Shown piece by piece: positions 24,331 to 36,252 of a stretch of DNA of 64,000 nt (position 1 is its first letter; each line of letters opens with the position of its first letter). The notes beneath the pieces were generated by a model. It saw nothing but the letters and a program-made list of their open reading frames with translations, made no database searches and was not told where the DNA came from. The translations under genes and the position numbers were made by a program. Source of the stretch: Vitis vinifera (taxonomy: Eukaryota; Streptophyta; Magnoliopsida; Vitales; Vitaceae); NCBI RefSeq assembly GCF_030704535.1, contig NC_081817.1, positions 29,079,001 to 29,143,000 of the forward strand, given 5' to 3'.

Positions 24331-25410
24331 TTAGCCTCGAGTGGGATCCGTCCTTACCAAAAAAAAATACACAAGCCAGCACAGCCTCACCTCTGCAGCT
24401 GGCTCCTCAAAACTCCAGAATACCCCCCAAAAAGAAAACTCACTCTCCAGTGATAAAGTCACCCTCCTCGGCCGCTTCTTCCTCCTAAGCCTCTCATGAA
24501 CGCCCTCCTAACAAACTCTATCAAGAACCCTCACTCTCTAAAACTCACACTCCAAAAATATCTCTGAAAAACGGCAGCAAAAAACCCCCCCTCTGCAGCT
24601 GCCAGAGAACCCTTTCTCTAATCAAACCTGCCCCTCCTCTGACCTGACCATCCCTCTCTAAAAAAACCTACCCAAAAACCCCCCTCAAAAAAGCACCTCT
24701 CCTACAGCTCAAAAAGTATCTTCTCAACAGAAAAAATCACCCTTCCCACTAACAGCCTGCAACCTCTCTAGAATATCCTCTCATACCCGTCTCTCTCTTA
24801 TTGGTTCACGTAAACCACCATCTGATTCTTCAGCAGCCAAACGGGATGCAGCACATGGCTTCTTGAGAGCCCTCCACCTGTCAAAGAAAGTGACCTGCAG
24901 AGATGCAAAAGAAGGAGCCCTAAATGGGGTCTACACTTAGTCAATGCACCCTCGACGTTTCTTCCACTAGTTTCTTATTTAGTGGTTTGGTCAAAGGATC
25001 GGCCAAATTCAACTCTGATCCTACAAATTCTAGGGATATAACCCCTGTTTCAAGCAGCTATCGCACAATATTGTGCCTTAGGCGTATATGTCTGTTCTTC
25101 CCATTAAATATTTTACTCTTAGCCTTAATAATTGCAACTTGGCTATCATAATGCATAGACACAGATGGGGCTAGTCTCGTCCATAAAGGGATATCTGCTA
25201 AGAGGTTTCTAAGCCACTCAGCCTAAGAACTTGCCTTTTCTAAGGCAATACACTCAGCCTCCATAGTAGACAAGTAATGCAAGTTTGCTTGGCAAACTTC
25301 CAAGAAACTGCACTCCCACCAAGGATGAAAATATATCCACTAGTGAATTTCATCTCATCTGAATCCGAGATCTAATTTGCATCACTAAATCCTTCAAGGA
25401 CACTTGGAAA

Positions 25411-25962
25411 TCAACTAAAGCGCAAACCATAGTTAATGGTGCCTCTCAAATACTTAATGACTCTACGAACAATAGTCCAATGGTCTTGATTAAGACCTTG
25501 GGTGTACCGACTCAATCTACCTACTGCATAAGGAATGTCAGGTCTGGTACAATTCATTAAGTACATTAGGCTCCCTATGATTTGAGCATACTCTCTTTGG
25601 GCAACACTATGTTCTATATTTTTCTTCAGCTGTAAGCTGGGATCATAAAGAGTTGACACTGGTTTACAATCAAAGTGTTCAAACTTCCTTAGGATCTTCT
25701 CAACATAGTGCTCTTGAGAAAGTTTAAGCCCATTAGGTGTTCTAGTTATTTTAATTCCTAGAATCACCTCTGCCTCTCCTAGGTCTTTCATATCAAACTT
25801 AGAGCCTAGGAATTTCTTGGTCTCACACACAACCTCTAGGCCAGTTCCAAATATCAACATGTCATCAACATAAAGGCAGATGACTACACATGTGTTATTC
25901 TCATACTTGCTGTAGAAACATTTATGAGCATCATTAATGGAATATCCATTAGTTACTAACAC
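25411..25962 (-). pseudogene. Copia reverse transcriptase / RNase H fragment
   Basis: A 183-residue open stretch with the RT active-site 'YVDDM' and the connecting 'LGEAEVILGIKI', 'YAQIIGSLMYLMNCTRPDI' and 'HWTIVRRVIKYLRGT' blocks that are standard in plant copia polyproteins. Its first residues are not a true start: the frame continues upstream across a stop at the 'KQAPKQ*' position into more RT. It is downstream of the deleted integrase junction and part of the element described above. Confidence 0.9.
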
Positions 25963-26244
25963 ATGATCAAACTTGTTGTGTCACTGTTTAGGAGCTTGTT
26001 TTAACCCATATAATGATTTAACCAATTTACACACATTTTTCTCCTAAGGTATTCTATTTTGAATATGACATGTAGATAGAATGACTTCCCCCCACAAATT
26101 CAAGGGTGCTCTTGAACTTACCAACATTGCAGAGAAAACTCTTTCCTGCCATCTCTTAAAGAATGTCCCATTGAAGGGATCAATTTTAAAGGTGTCAGGA
26201 CGGGTGTGAACTAGGGAAGCTTCCATTTGGATTTATTTCAAAAT

Positions 26245-26885
26245 TGTTGGAATTTAAGGGTATGGAAATAAAAGACTAGCCCAAAAGACACAAACAAAAA
26301 ACATAATAAATAAGAAGAAAAACTTATCAGCTGAGGCGTGACAAGCACTGTCCTTGAAATAGATCCACCCTCCTCGAAGGCGAACTCGGTGTACTAGGGT
26401 ACCAGTGGTCTACTTCCAGGATTTAACAGCTAGATCTTGCCTTGGGTGCACTCTGAAAGCGAGATGTGTACAACTCGGGTTTTTGAATAAATTCCTCCAA
26501 ATGGATGTAGGAAAATACTCCCTAAAAAACTCTTTGAAAAATTCTCTGGAAAAAATTGGGATTTCATATTCATGTTTAGAGAGTGAGGGATGACCTGCTT
26601 TTATAGGCCACTAACACAGTCCCAAAAGGAATATATTTGTAATTAGAAGATAACACAAAATGGAAGATGATTCAATTTATAAAAGGAATGAAACTCCACT
26701 TGCACAATCCTAATAGGACTCTTCCCAAAAAATATAACACTAATAGAATAAAATAAAATATAATCAAATAAAAAATAATTTTCAATTGGACACTTCCCAA
26801 AAATATAAGACTCATGGAATAAAATAAAATAAAATAAAAATAATTCCCAAAAATAAAAAAATAAAATATTTACACTTTTCCTACA
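26245..26885 (-). repeat. Long terminal repeat of the copia element (641 bp)
   Basis: On the minus strand it starts TGTAGG and ends CCAACA, the usual copia LTR termini. A TATA box 'ctataaaag' (about 26598-26606, minus strand) would drive element transcription. The outer boundary is exact because the interrupted LECRK sequence resumes as 'attctaatcctc' at 26886. The uninterrupted copy at 56280 reads 'gcaattctaatcctc'. No initiator-Met primer-binding site follows the LTR, so the leader is deleted. Its partner LTR is not in the window. Confidence 0.8.
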
Positions 26886-27440
26886 ATTCTAATCCTCGTA
26901 AGTCCTGGGCCCTCTGTTCTTCTTCACTTCTTCGTTGCAATTCTCTAGTTTTCTACTGCTTGAACCTAAAAAATCTGCAGCTTTATCACAGAATCGTGAG
27001 TACAAGCGATGGTAGAAGCCTTTGGCACTGTCTATAAAGGGATATTACCATCAGGTTCTGGAAATTCTGTTGCTGAAAGAAGTTGGAGAAGGTGAGAAAG
27101 AATTCAAAGCAGAAGTGAATGTGATAGGCCAAACTCAACCATAAGAATCTACGACACTTGCTGGGTTACTGCTGTGAGGGTGAACACTTACTTCTGGTGT
27201 ATGAGTTTATGCACAATGGCTCTTCATCAAGCTTCCTTTTTGGAGGTGCCTGAGGACTTGTGTACCTACATGAAGAATGTGGTAAACAGATCATCCATTG
27301 CGACATAAAGCCCTCAGAACATAACTGTTGGATGATTCTTTTATAGCCAAAGTTGCAAACTTGGACTGGGAAAGCTTCTGATAAGCAACCAGACTCGAAC
27401 ACTCACAGGCATCAGAGGGACTATGGGGGTATATTCAGAC
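26886..27440 (+). pseudogene. LECRK-like kinase remnant, copy B
   Basis: This repeats the kinase remnant at 2263-2790: 'VEAFGTVYKGILPSGSG' near 27008-27060, '[13 protein letters not shown]', 'ENTYFWC'-type frameshifted text, and 'DIKPSEHN' near 27300-27325. It retains Asp in the catalytic loop, unlike copy A. The in-frame stop 'ttatagcc' near 27342 and several frameshifts break it. Its lectin half is absent; the copia LTR abuts the membrane-segment position, so the retrotransposon insertion and a later deletion removed the 5' part. Confidence 0.75.
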
Positions 27441-30400
27441 CACTCGGGCAGCCTATCTCTTATAATAACACATTATGAAGCATCAGCTCAACGCCAGGGT
27501 TCAATCTGCAAAGCAAGGGATTCATCAATGTTTCCTTCAAACTAAATAATGAGGAACAGAAATGGACCGTCCTGCATTTTCAGTTGTGTTTGTTATAACA
27601 TTTATACAAGAACTTTTGGGGTTTCTATGCATGACTTTATTCCTATTTTGTCAGTGAATATGGTGATGGTGTTACATTATAAATCATAGTCAAACGGTGG
27701 AATTTGATCATTTAGCCAACTTCATCCAAAACTGTTTCACATTTGAGGGGATTATTAAATTTGCCATGGGCCAAGCAGCAATTTCTTAAGAAGCTGGGTA
27801 ACAAAGAGTACCATAATTTGGACTAGTTTCAATGGAGACTCCCCTGTTTTTGTGCATGATATCTTCAGCTTCAGCTTTTCCTTTGCTTTTGACTAGCCTG
27901 AAACTGATCCAAATCTCTTCAATCGATTAAACATATAAATGAATCCTATTCATTGTTTGAAGTAACAACCAAATTCTGGAAGACCCGGAAAATCTGACAC
28001 TGGAGAGAAAACAAAATGACAAGACCATAAATTCTGGAAGAGGGCCTTGCTTTCTGACCATTACCATTATTTTAGAGCTCAACCCGGACGAGTAAATTAT
28101 ATTTCAGAATGTTCAGAAGATAATTCTAAAGAGATGGACCTTCGACTCAGTTTCTTGTTCTTCTTGAACAGAGCAATGAACATCAATAGTTCAGCACCCA
28201 GGAATCTCCCCTTCCTCCAATTCCATCACTGGAAAAACTCTACAAAAATCAGAACAATCTATCCTCTTCCTTGGAGGAAAAGTCACCTTCCCAATCAAGA
28301 AAATCATCTGGATTAATTAGGGCAATATATCAGAGTATACATCAAGAAAGCCTTGCTCAAAATCAAAATACATCAAGAGCTGCTAATTATCTTTCAATTT
28401 CTAAGGCTTGATTTTCCATTTGTAGTAGAAAAATTTTCTTATTACAATGCCACAAAATTGGTGGATCTAATTAAAACAAAAATGAGGCTCTTGACAGAAA
28501 ATGATTAGAAAGGCATGCATGTAACAAATACAAATGATATATGATATAAGATTTTCATGGATTAAACAAAAATACATGGCAAAATAGAAGCAGGAGGATA
28601 AGGTCACAGACAGGACAATATCAAAAGAAACTAATATTTTTCTGACCTGAAAATCGAGGCATTCAGAACAGTATACATTTGTAAGTAGTCCATGGAAACC
28701 AAGGAACATGTGCAGATGTTGTATTCTATTGCATAAGGCAAACACGCAATACTCTGTAGCATAACCAAGGCCAGAAAAGCATATATCCCTTTTTGTTTTG
28801 CTTTTTAACCTATTCTCATCTCTTATGACCAGAGGTGGCAAGGATGATATAATCTCGCCAAATATGTAAGTTAGAAACCAGCCCATCCAGCAGGTTGAGT
28901 AGCTGGTTTGCTCTCAATCCTCTTTGAGTCACCAAACAGCTGGGCATTATTGCCTCCTACGGTGGGTCTGGAAAAACTAGAGCTGGCAGCAGGGGTGGGT
29001 GTAAAACTCTCTGTTCCAAAACCCCAAGTTTCAGGGCCAGAAGTTGCTTCTGTGGCTGGTTTGTTGTGATGGCCATTTCTGGTCCTAACAGACTTGCTAT
29101 TGTTGTCTGGGCATGTCAGAGAAAGCTTGCCATGGATTAGAGCCTGGGCCAGGGGGATTGTTAACCTTGCCATGGGCGAAGCAGCAATTTCTTAAGAAGC
29201 AGGGTGACAAAGAGTACCATAATTTGGACTAGTTTCAATGGAAATTCCTCTGTTCATGATATCTTCAGCTTCAGCTTCAGCTTTTCCTTTTGCTTTTGAC
29301 ATGGCTGAAACTGATCCTGGAATCAAAAATCACAGACACAATTAAATATTTAACAGAAAAGGATCCAAATCTCTTCAATTGATTAATCTATAAATGAATT
29401 AATAAAATTTTTTTAGAGATAATTGAAGGGAGATGAACCTTATACCTCTGAGTTTCTTATTCATATTGAACAGAGCAATGAGCATCAGTTGTTCAGCACC
29501 CAGGAATCTCCCTTCCTCCACGGCAAACACACCCCCCCCAAAATCTGAACAATCTATCCTTTCTTCAGATTCTACTTCCTTGGAAAAGTCAAAACAGGAA
29601 GAAAACATGATCAAAATTGAGACAGAAATAAGTGCATCAACTATCTCAAAAAGAGATTTATGCCTATTGCTCACCTTCTGAAGAGGTCCTCTTGGTTAGC
29701 ACACACAATAGACCAATTTTCCTTTTTTTCCTTGGACTCCCAATCAGTGCAAGCTGCTGAGCCAAAGGAGAGTTCAAACATCTAAAAAATTTGATTAATT
29801 CAGTATCATAAAAATACTTCACATAAATTCTAAATGATCTCATTTCTAAAAATAAATTGGCCTAAAATTATTGTTGTTTACCTTACATGTTTTTCCATAG
29901 TCATCGTCAAACTTCGTTTGTCATAAGAAATCTTCTATGCCATCCTATTTACTTATTACAAAACACTGAAAGGGAAAAAAACACCAAAAATGATGATTAG
30001 CTTGGTTTGATAAATTTAGCACACACGATTCCCTTTTTCTTCCATAAGAAAGGAAAGAGTAAAAAATAAAAATAAAATTTGAATTGAATAACTTTTTGAA
30101 ATTCTTAATTATAAAACTATTCTGGTTCTCAAAAAATTTAAAGGAAAAGTCATAAACTTTTTCTCTTTGTTGATTGTTTATGGAAAAATTGATGGAAAAA
30201 CCTAAATCTATGAGGAATTTATTTAACACTTTTGAGGAACCAAAAATGTTTTAGATGTTATCAAATCCATAATTTAAATTATTTACTTCCATGTAAATGA
30301 GTTTGATCAAAGAAATGAAATTGTGAATAAAATCATTTTAAAAGCCTTGAAATTCAAGCCATTAAAGTTGTCCATGTTCGAATTTAAACAAGTTTAAAAA

Positions 30401-30892
30401 CATGGAATTGTCCATAAAATCATTTTAAAAAGCATTAAATAAAATATTGAATCATAATATGCAATTATAAATCTTATAATTTGGTATATTGGAGCAAAAT
30501 AAAAATAAAAATAAAAATTAAATTACACACTAATAAAGTAGCTAACTAGAATTCATCCTTGAGTTTGCTCTCTGCCTTGTATATAAGAAACAACAGAGAA
30601 TATGAAAAAAAAAAAAAATCCATGTTTTAAATTTTTTTTCTTAATTTTTCGATAGTTATAAATGGTTCATTTGGTAAACAGAGCATGAAAAATGTGAGTA
30701 CCATTAGAATAAGACAATCCTCCTCTGCTTTTCTTCAATATTTGTTTTAGGCTAGAAGCTTCAAGAAAAAGAAAATCTTAAATCAAATAAACAGGACTAG
30801 CAAATGAATTGGAACATAAATATTTTTTTGAAGAAAATAAGTTCATGCACAAAAGAATTACTTGACTGTATATTGGTGGAATGACACTTTGA
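27441..30892. repeat. Duplicated intergenic module, copy 3
   Basis: Closely matches 56881-59680 and 2791-6365. 'ttaagaagctgggtaacaaa' is at about 27787, and a second version 'ttaagaagcagggtgacaaa' at about 29190. The 'GWAGF' exon-like frame is best preserved here (28871-29173, minus). Segment 30000-30880 matches 5760-6330 and leads into an NLR 3' end, of which only a stub remains. I see no intact gene. Confidence 0.7.
28871..29173 (-). pseudogene. Unidentified exon-like fragment, best-preserved copy
   Basis: A 100-residue open stretch rich in Ser, Thr, Pro, Ala and Gly. It includes 'NGHHNKPATEATSGPETWGF', 'AASSSFSRPTVGGNNAQLFG', 'DSKRIESKPATQP' and 'AGWAGF'. There is no transmembrane segment or known catalytic motif. 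Parallel but more damaged copies lie near 4635-4905, 18360-18530 and 58430-58715. The composition suggests a disordered C-terminal tail of a cytosolic or trafficking-type protein, but this is only an impression and I do not recognise the family. Confidence 0.4.
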
Positions 30893-30960
30893 TTAATATA
30901 GCACATAATTGATAAATATTTCTAGAATATGAGATATATAACGCCATTCTTTCCCTTTCG
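30893..30960 (-). pseudogene. NLR C-terminal stub
   Basis: On the minus strand the last codons of a CNL are readable as '[20 protein letters not shown]' plus Tyr and a TAA at 30893-30895. This matches the common C-terminus '[14 protein letters not shown]...LF' of NLR2 and NLR5. Upstream of 30960 the homology stops abruptly in AT-rich DNA. An entire NLR body of more than 4 kb has therefore been deleted, leaving 21 codons and the 3' flank. Confidence 0.85.
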
Positions 30961-33689
30961 ATTGATTGTAATATTTGACAAAGGGTAGTCTTATACACCT
31001 TTGTACGCTTAATACATTTCCCTTGTACAATTAGTGTAATACAATTGTACAGTGACTCAATAAATGAATAAATGATTTTTTTTAATTTTCATATAAAAAA
31101 ATAGTACTAAACAAGGTTTTCAATTTTCATGTTTTTTAAAATAGTTTTAATTTTTTAATTAAACGTATTTTCAAAAAGAGACAATATATAAAATAAAAAT
31201 TATTTTTAAAAATAAAAACTAGAAAAATATTTTAAAACCAAATTCAAATATAATCCATATAATTTTTAACTACTTGTTTTCATTTAAAATAAGTAAATAT
31301 ACATTTCAACCCTTTTATATAAGAAAAATTCAATCTCTACTATGTATTGATATAATTCAGTTCTAAAATTAGGTTATATGAAAACATTTTAATTGAGTAT
31401 TTAAAATAAAAACTTTTCATCCATCCTCTTTCTTTCTTTTTCTTTTTCTCATTTTAATAATTTTTTAATTAATTCAAATGATTAAAAAAAAAATCCTTAG
31501 GAAACAAATTTGTAACATTTCATATAACTTATTACTAAAAGTCATGTTCAAAAAGTTATTGAAATAAAGAAGAAAGAAGATTAAAAAAAATTAAACTTTT
31601 TATTTTATAATAGTAAAAAAAAAACTTTAAAATACTTTTTAATATAAAAGAAATTAAAATAGTAAATATATTTATTTTAAACAGTGTTTTAATCATTAAA
31701 TTATTTACTTCTAAAATATGATAAAAATAAATGTAAAAGATAATTTTTATTTATTTAAATTAATATTTTTTTAGAAAGTATTTTCCAAAGTAGTCTTTGA
31801 ATCATTAATATAAATTTTGTTTATTTATAATTTAAAAATAAAAAATAATGTTGGTTTTTCAATTATTTATAAAAGAGTTTAAACAAATAATGAAAAATCT
31901 AAAAATGGTTAAATAAGAAAGAATAGTGACATATGAAGGGTGGTAGAATAAAGACAAAAATGAGTCAAATGAGTATTTTTGTCAATTATTATCTCACATC
32001 CTTGTAATCAATTATGGGTGGTTGGAAGAATTCACCTTAATTATCAAGTTTTTATGGGTTTAAAACACAATTGTCCGTAAAAAAAAAAAAAAACAAAAGC
32101 CACATAGCATATTCTAGGTTTTTTTTTTTTTTTTTTTTTTAATTTTAATTTTAATTTTAATTTTTAGTTTTTTTCATTTCCTCCTTTTTTATGTGTTTTC
32201 TTTTAATTATTTTTCTTTTTTAATATACTCATTTGTTTTGCTACGATTGTTATTATAATAAAAAAAATATTTGTTTCAATATTAATATTCTAATATTATT
32301 AATTTTATTATTAGTATTTAGTAGTAATAATAATATTTTTTATAATTACAATCATTAATTTCATTTCTTATTATTATTAATACAATTTATTAATATTTTC
32401 AGTGAAAGCACATAAAAATCACTATTTTTTTTTAGAAATATATATATTTTTAAGAAATATATATCTATATACATGCTAAAAATGAAGGTAGGTATATTTT
32501 GATCACAAAAGCACAAGGTTGAGGAGATTTTCTATTTTTATTTTTTATTCCTAGGCTTGAAGGATCATTTATAGGGGCTAGGGGAGTCTTCTCTCTGCAA
32601 TGGAAAAAGCTTATAACTTAGGATGTGCCATAAATTAATGTATGAACTATGAACCTATGCAAGCTTTTTTAAATACTCAATGAAGGGTGGATTCATTAGT
32701 TGATCATAGGGTCTAACAATAATCATACGATAGACCTGAAGTAATTAACTATTTAATATAAAATATTAATTTCCATTTAAGTATACAAATCAATGAAGTT
32801 AGTAACTTACTAATAGAAGGGTATAAAAGAAGGAAAATAAAAAATAAATAAATTTAAAACTAATAAATTATTTTTATATGCTACTATACTCATTTCACTT
32901 ATTTAACTTCTACATAATTTGAAAATGTATAAGTTATTAATTAATTTTAATCATATTTTACTATCTTTAATATTTTAGACGATACAATCAAACATGAAAA
33001 AATAATTTTTTTTAATATTTTTTTCAATCGTTAATGCTTTTCGGGAACTGAACATAATCTAAATCTTTGATAGTAATATGGATTCATTAATTGCATATTA
33101 TGGAAGAACATCAATCCCTTGATAGAGACTAATTAAATTATTTGATCACTTATCTAAGATAGCTTATTGTTATATAAAATCTAAAAAGATTATATGAAAT
33201 ATAATCAAGAAGATAGGAAAATATTTTCATACAAATGATAGAAAAGGGCAATGATTCAAGATGAACCGACAAAGATTCCATTTTTTATCAGCATACTATG
33301 TCTCCAAATCTCGTCTTCCCCTTAATCAATGAGTTTGAACTCCCCATTTTTGGTGAGTTCAATCTTAGACCCTTATGCCACTTCTTTATCTGCATACCAA
33401 ATTATTGTTTGGTAATCCATGTTCACTAATTGCACATGGAAGAACATAATTAGTCCCTTGAAACAAACTAATTAATATGATCAATCATCTTCTAAGATGC
33501 CATGTTACATAAAAGTTAACAAAATTATGCCACTTTTTTAAATTTTTCCTTAGGGTGTCAATGTCATAATGTGGGTACAAACTGACAGTATAGGAACAAG
33601 GACATTGATAAAATTTACAAAGAAAAATTGGAAATGTATTCAGAGAAGTAGCATCAATTGCCTAGGGAATAAGTGTCTGTAGATGTTAC
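30961..33689. other. AT-rich spacer replacing a lost NLR body
   Basis: Mostly A/T homopolymer-rich DNA without coding potential. A run of A near 32078-32092 is followed by a long T run (about 32118-32140) and '(aatttt)n' to about 32163. Base composition becomes less extreme after about 33250. I see no gene, RNA or transposon structure that I can support. Confidence 0.55.
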
Positions 33690-34030
33690 TCTTTAGTCCC
33701 CAGTATGCTTGAAACAAACTGGAGGCCGATCAGTTTCTTACAGTATCAGAAGACAGCAGCCACAGTTACAGCTACAACTAACCACACAAAGAGATTGAAT
33801 AACACTGAGCTGCAAAGAAGTAGTGACCCAAAAAGGATCAAGGTAGACTTATCTGGGCCTGTCTGCAAGCCTTTTGCTCTGTCTTCCACAGGAGAGAAGA
33901 AATCTCTTCTGCCAACACATTGTCTGTATAAATGGCTACTGCACAGAAGCAATCCTCTTTATTCTCCTTGTCAACAGTCAGTCCAATCTGAAGTTCATTA
34001 TTGGAGATTTGCCAACCTGTGTTGGTTACC
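33690..34030 (-). pseudogene. LECRK-like membrane-proximal and transmembrane fragment
   Basis: On the minus strand one frame gives 'DCFCAVAIYTDN' (family consensus near the end of the ectodomain: 'NDCFCAVAIF'). A neighbouring frame gives the hydrophobic 'LILFGSLLLCSSVLFNLFVW' and 'VVAVTVAAVF', matching the membrane segment of G-type lectin receptor kinases. The two pieces are in different frames. No lectin or kinase domain is adjacent. The orientation is opposite to the other three LECRK remnants. The end near 34030 coincides with the start of the block duplicated at 40131. Confidence 0.6.
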
Positions 34031-36252
34031 AATCAAGAAAAACTTGGTAGAATTAGCATAGAATATGTAAAAACTGGAAAATCACCATGTTAATTTTAGC
34101 AGGTCCTTCAACAAGTACATTCTATATGATTTTCAGCTGCTAGAGAAGTATGAGAAAGAAAATTATGAGAATGTCAACCAGTGGAAACTAATGTCCTCAA
34201 GTAACTTCTCTCAATATCCTTTTCCTTTGTGACAATATTAAAGACCTATGGTTACAAGTTACAACTTAATTTTCATCTCCGGACTTACAATGTGAACATA
34301 CTTGAGAGTCTGATTGTAACTTGACCCAACCAAGCAAGGGCCATCCGTACTTCATACCATTGAGGTTGGTCGATGGAATTGAGTCACATAAAATGTTCAT
34401 CTTCAGTATTTGGGTTAACTAATTGTCAAATATGCCCTCAAACGAACTTTCCTGAGATTGAATAAGCTCAAAATATAGAAGAGTAAATTTTCTAAAGCAT
34501 GAAGATGAGGAATAAGCTCAAAATCATCACTTCTATACAAAATAAGAAAGTTAGATGAGAGAATTACACTCGAATGCTTTAAGATAATAAGAACATTAAA
34601 ATAAGAAACGGAACGCCAAAGTCTTATAGTCAAGACAATTTGATTAAAATATTATTTATGGAAGTTCTGTGGTATAGACCTTCATTTAGACTTGGATTTT
34701 TTAATTTTCTTTATGAATAACCAATTGGCTCCTGCTCAAATGAAAAATGAGAACCAATGCTCATAGTCACAGACAGAAGTGTAGGCATGGCAATGCCAAT
34801 TTTGCAAATGATCATCTAGTCATATCAAACTCTGTTCTCATGGTAAGTCTTCTATGCTGATCCTTGTTGCTTAATATGAGACATAAAAGAAAAGAAAAGA
34901 AAAGAAAAAGTAGTGATTAATTTATTTTGATATCGAAGGGATAAAAGTTACAACATGTACATTACATATGTAGCCAACTAAGAACATATTATGATGTGGG
35001 TAAGATTCAATACATATTTCAATAACCATAAAATGTATCCACATGTTCTTATAGGAGATAAACACACAAATAGTTAAGAGTCATCTCTACCCATTCAAAA
35101 AGGTAAATTGAAGATGTCATGAAAAAAATGATAACTGGCTTCATTAAAATGTGAATTACCAAGGATCAATCTTTCTTTACTCTTCTTCTCTTCATTAGAA
35201 AATTCTTAAATAAAAAAAACAAAACAAAACAGAACAGAGCATGCTGCACAACCAAATTCCCCGCAACAAGACTAGAAAATGCATTATGCAGACATGCAAC
35301 TCTAGAGATTGTTAGAAATTTTGAAACATGAGTACTTGGACAACTACTTTATGAATTGGAACTTAACTTTTCTGAAGAAAATAAGTTTAAGCATAGAATA
35401 AATTACCTGACTGTATATTGATGCAGTAACACTTTCATTAAGATAACAGATCATTGATCACTATTTTTGGAGTTGAGAGAGGGCAATTCCATATATAAAA
35501 GGTCATGGGATTATGTTCCCTTTGGAACTCGATTTTGCTTGTCAATAGCCCGTCCAATATGAAGTTCATAATTATATGAACTCCACTGTCTGCTCTCCCT
35601 TCATCTACTTGGCAACTGGGCAGTTGAAAAGATTTGATCTTTAAAATTTGTATCCAAGAAAGAATACCTATACAGGCAACAATTTGAACAACCTCCCCTC
35701 TTCATCAAACAATACAATGACTATTAAATCCACAAATCCTACTACTATGGCTATTGGTTCCTATGCTACAAATGTAATTAGGAATTGCCTGCACAATGGA
35801 CCAAGAAAGAAGCATTTGTTTTTAAGATCATAAGCTTCTATATATAAGTAAAGCATCTTATACAAAAAAGTGTAGATTTACCTTGTGCCTTTAAAAATCA
35901 CTTTTTGAGAAATTTTAAAATTTGATATAGTAAATTTTTTTTGATACCTTGATTGTTTTAAACAGTTTTTAAAATTATTAATTTTTCAAGAGTTAAAATA
36001 CAAAAGTTACTATTATTTTATGATTTTAAAAACAAAAAACTGGAAGTATATTGAAAAGACACTTTATTTTAGGCTTAAGGAGGTCATAACCTTAACAATG
36101 TAGGAGATTTAAGTGATTCTTGAACGGAGGCAAGGAATTAATCAGATATGTTCTTAAGATTAGAAATTTAGGTGGAACATAAATTTTGTAAAGAAATTAA
36201 GTTTAAGCACTGAACAATTACCCGCCCATGTGTTGGTGCAGTGCCACTTCCA
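34031..36252. repeat. Duplicated block A (downstream of NLR3)
   Basis: This is collinear with 40131-43156. Shared words include 'tacattctatatgatttt' (34118 / 40214), 'gaagtatga', 'caattggctcctgctcaaat' (34720 / 40909), 'catgggattatgttccct' (35505 / 42023) and 'gtaaagcatcttataca' (35850 / 42346). Small frames (for example 35648-35833) are broken in the other copy and are not called genes. It lacks the 466-bp insertion present in block B and so records the empty site ('atatagtaaattttt', about 35925). Confidence 0.75.

Larger units (their letters stand above)
24340..26885 (-). mobile_element. Deleted Ty1/copia LTR retrotransposon with one LTR
   Basis: Read on the minus strand, the order is LTR (26885-26245), a gag start ('FKIDPFNGTFFKRWQERVFSA', 26226-26125), a short integrase piece ('NLWGEVILSTCHIQNRIP', to 26044), then RT. 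The RT has 'KLVKSLYGLKQAPKQ', a stop in place of Trp, and 'CLYVDDMLIFG' within the open stretch 25962-25411. RNase H follows ('KNRHIRLRHNIV', 'LADPLTKPLNKKLVEE', about 25230-24930), with one stop. Most of gag, protease, integrase and the first RT part are deleted. The pyrimidine-rich 24340-24925 is probably its 3' non-coding part. The second LTR is missing. The order gag-integrase-RT-RNase H defines copia rather than gypsy. The element is dead. Confidence 0.88.
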
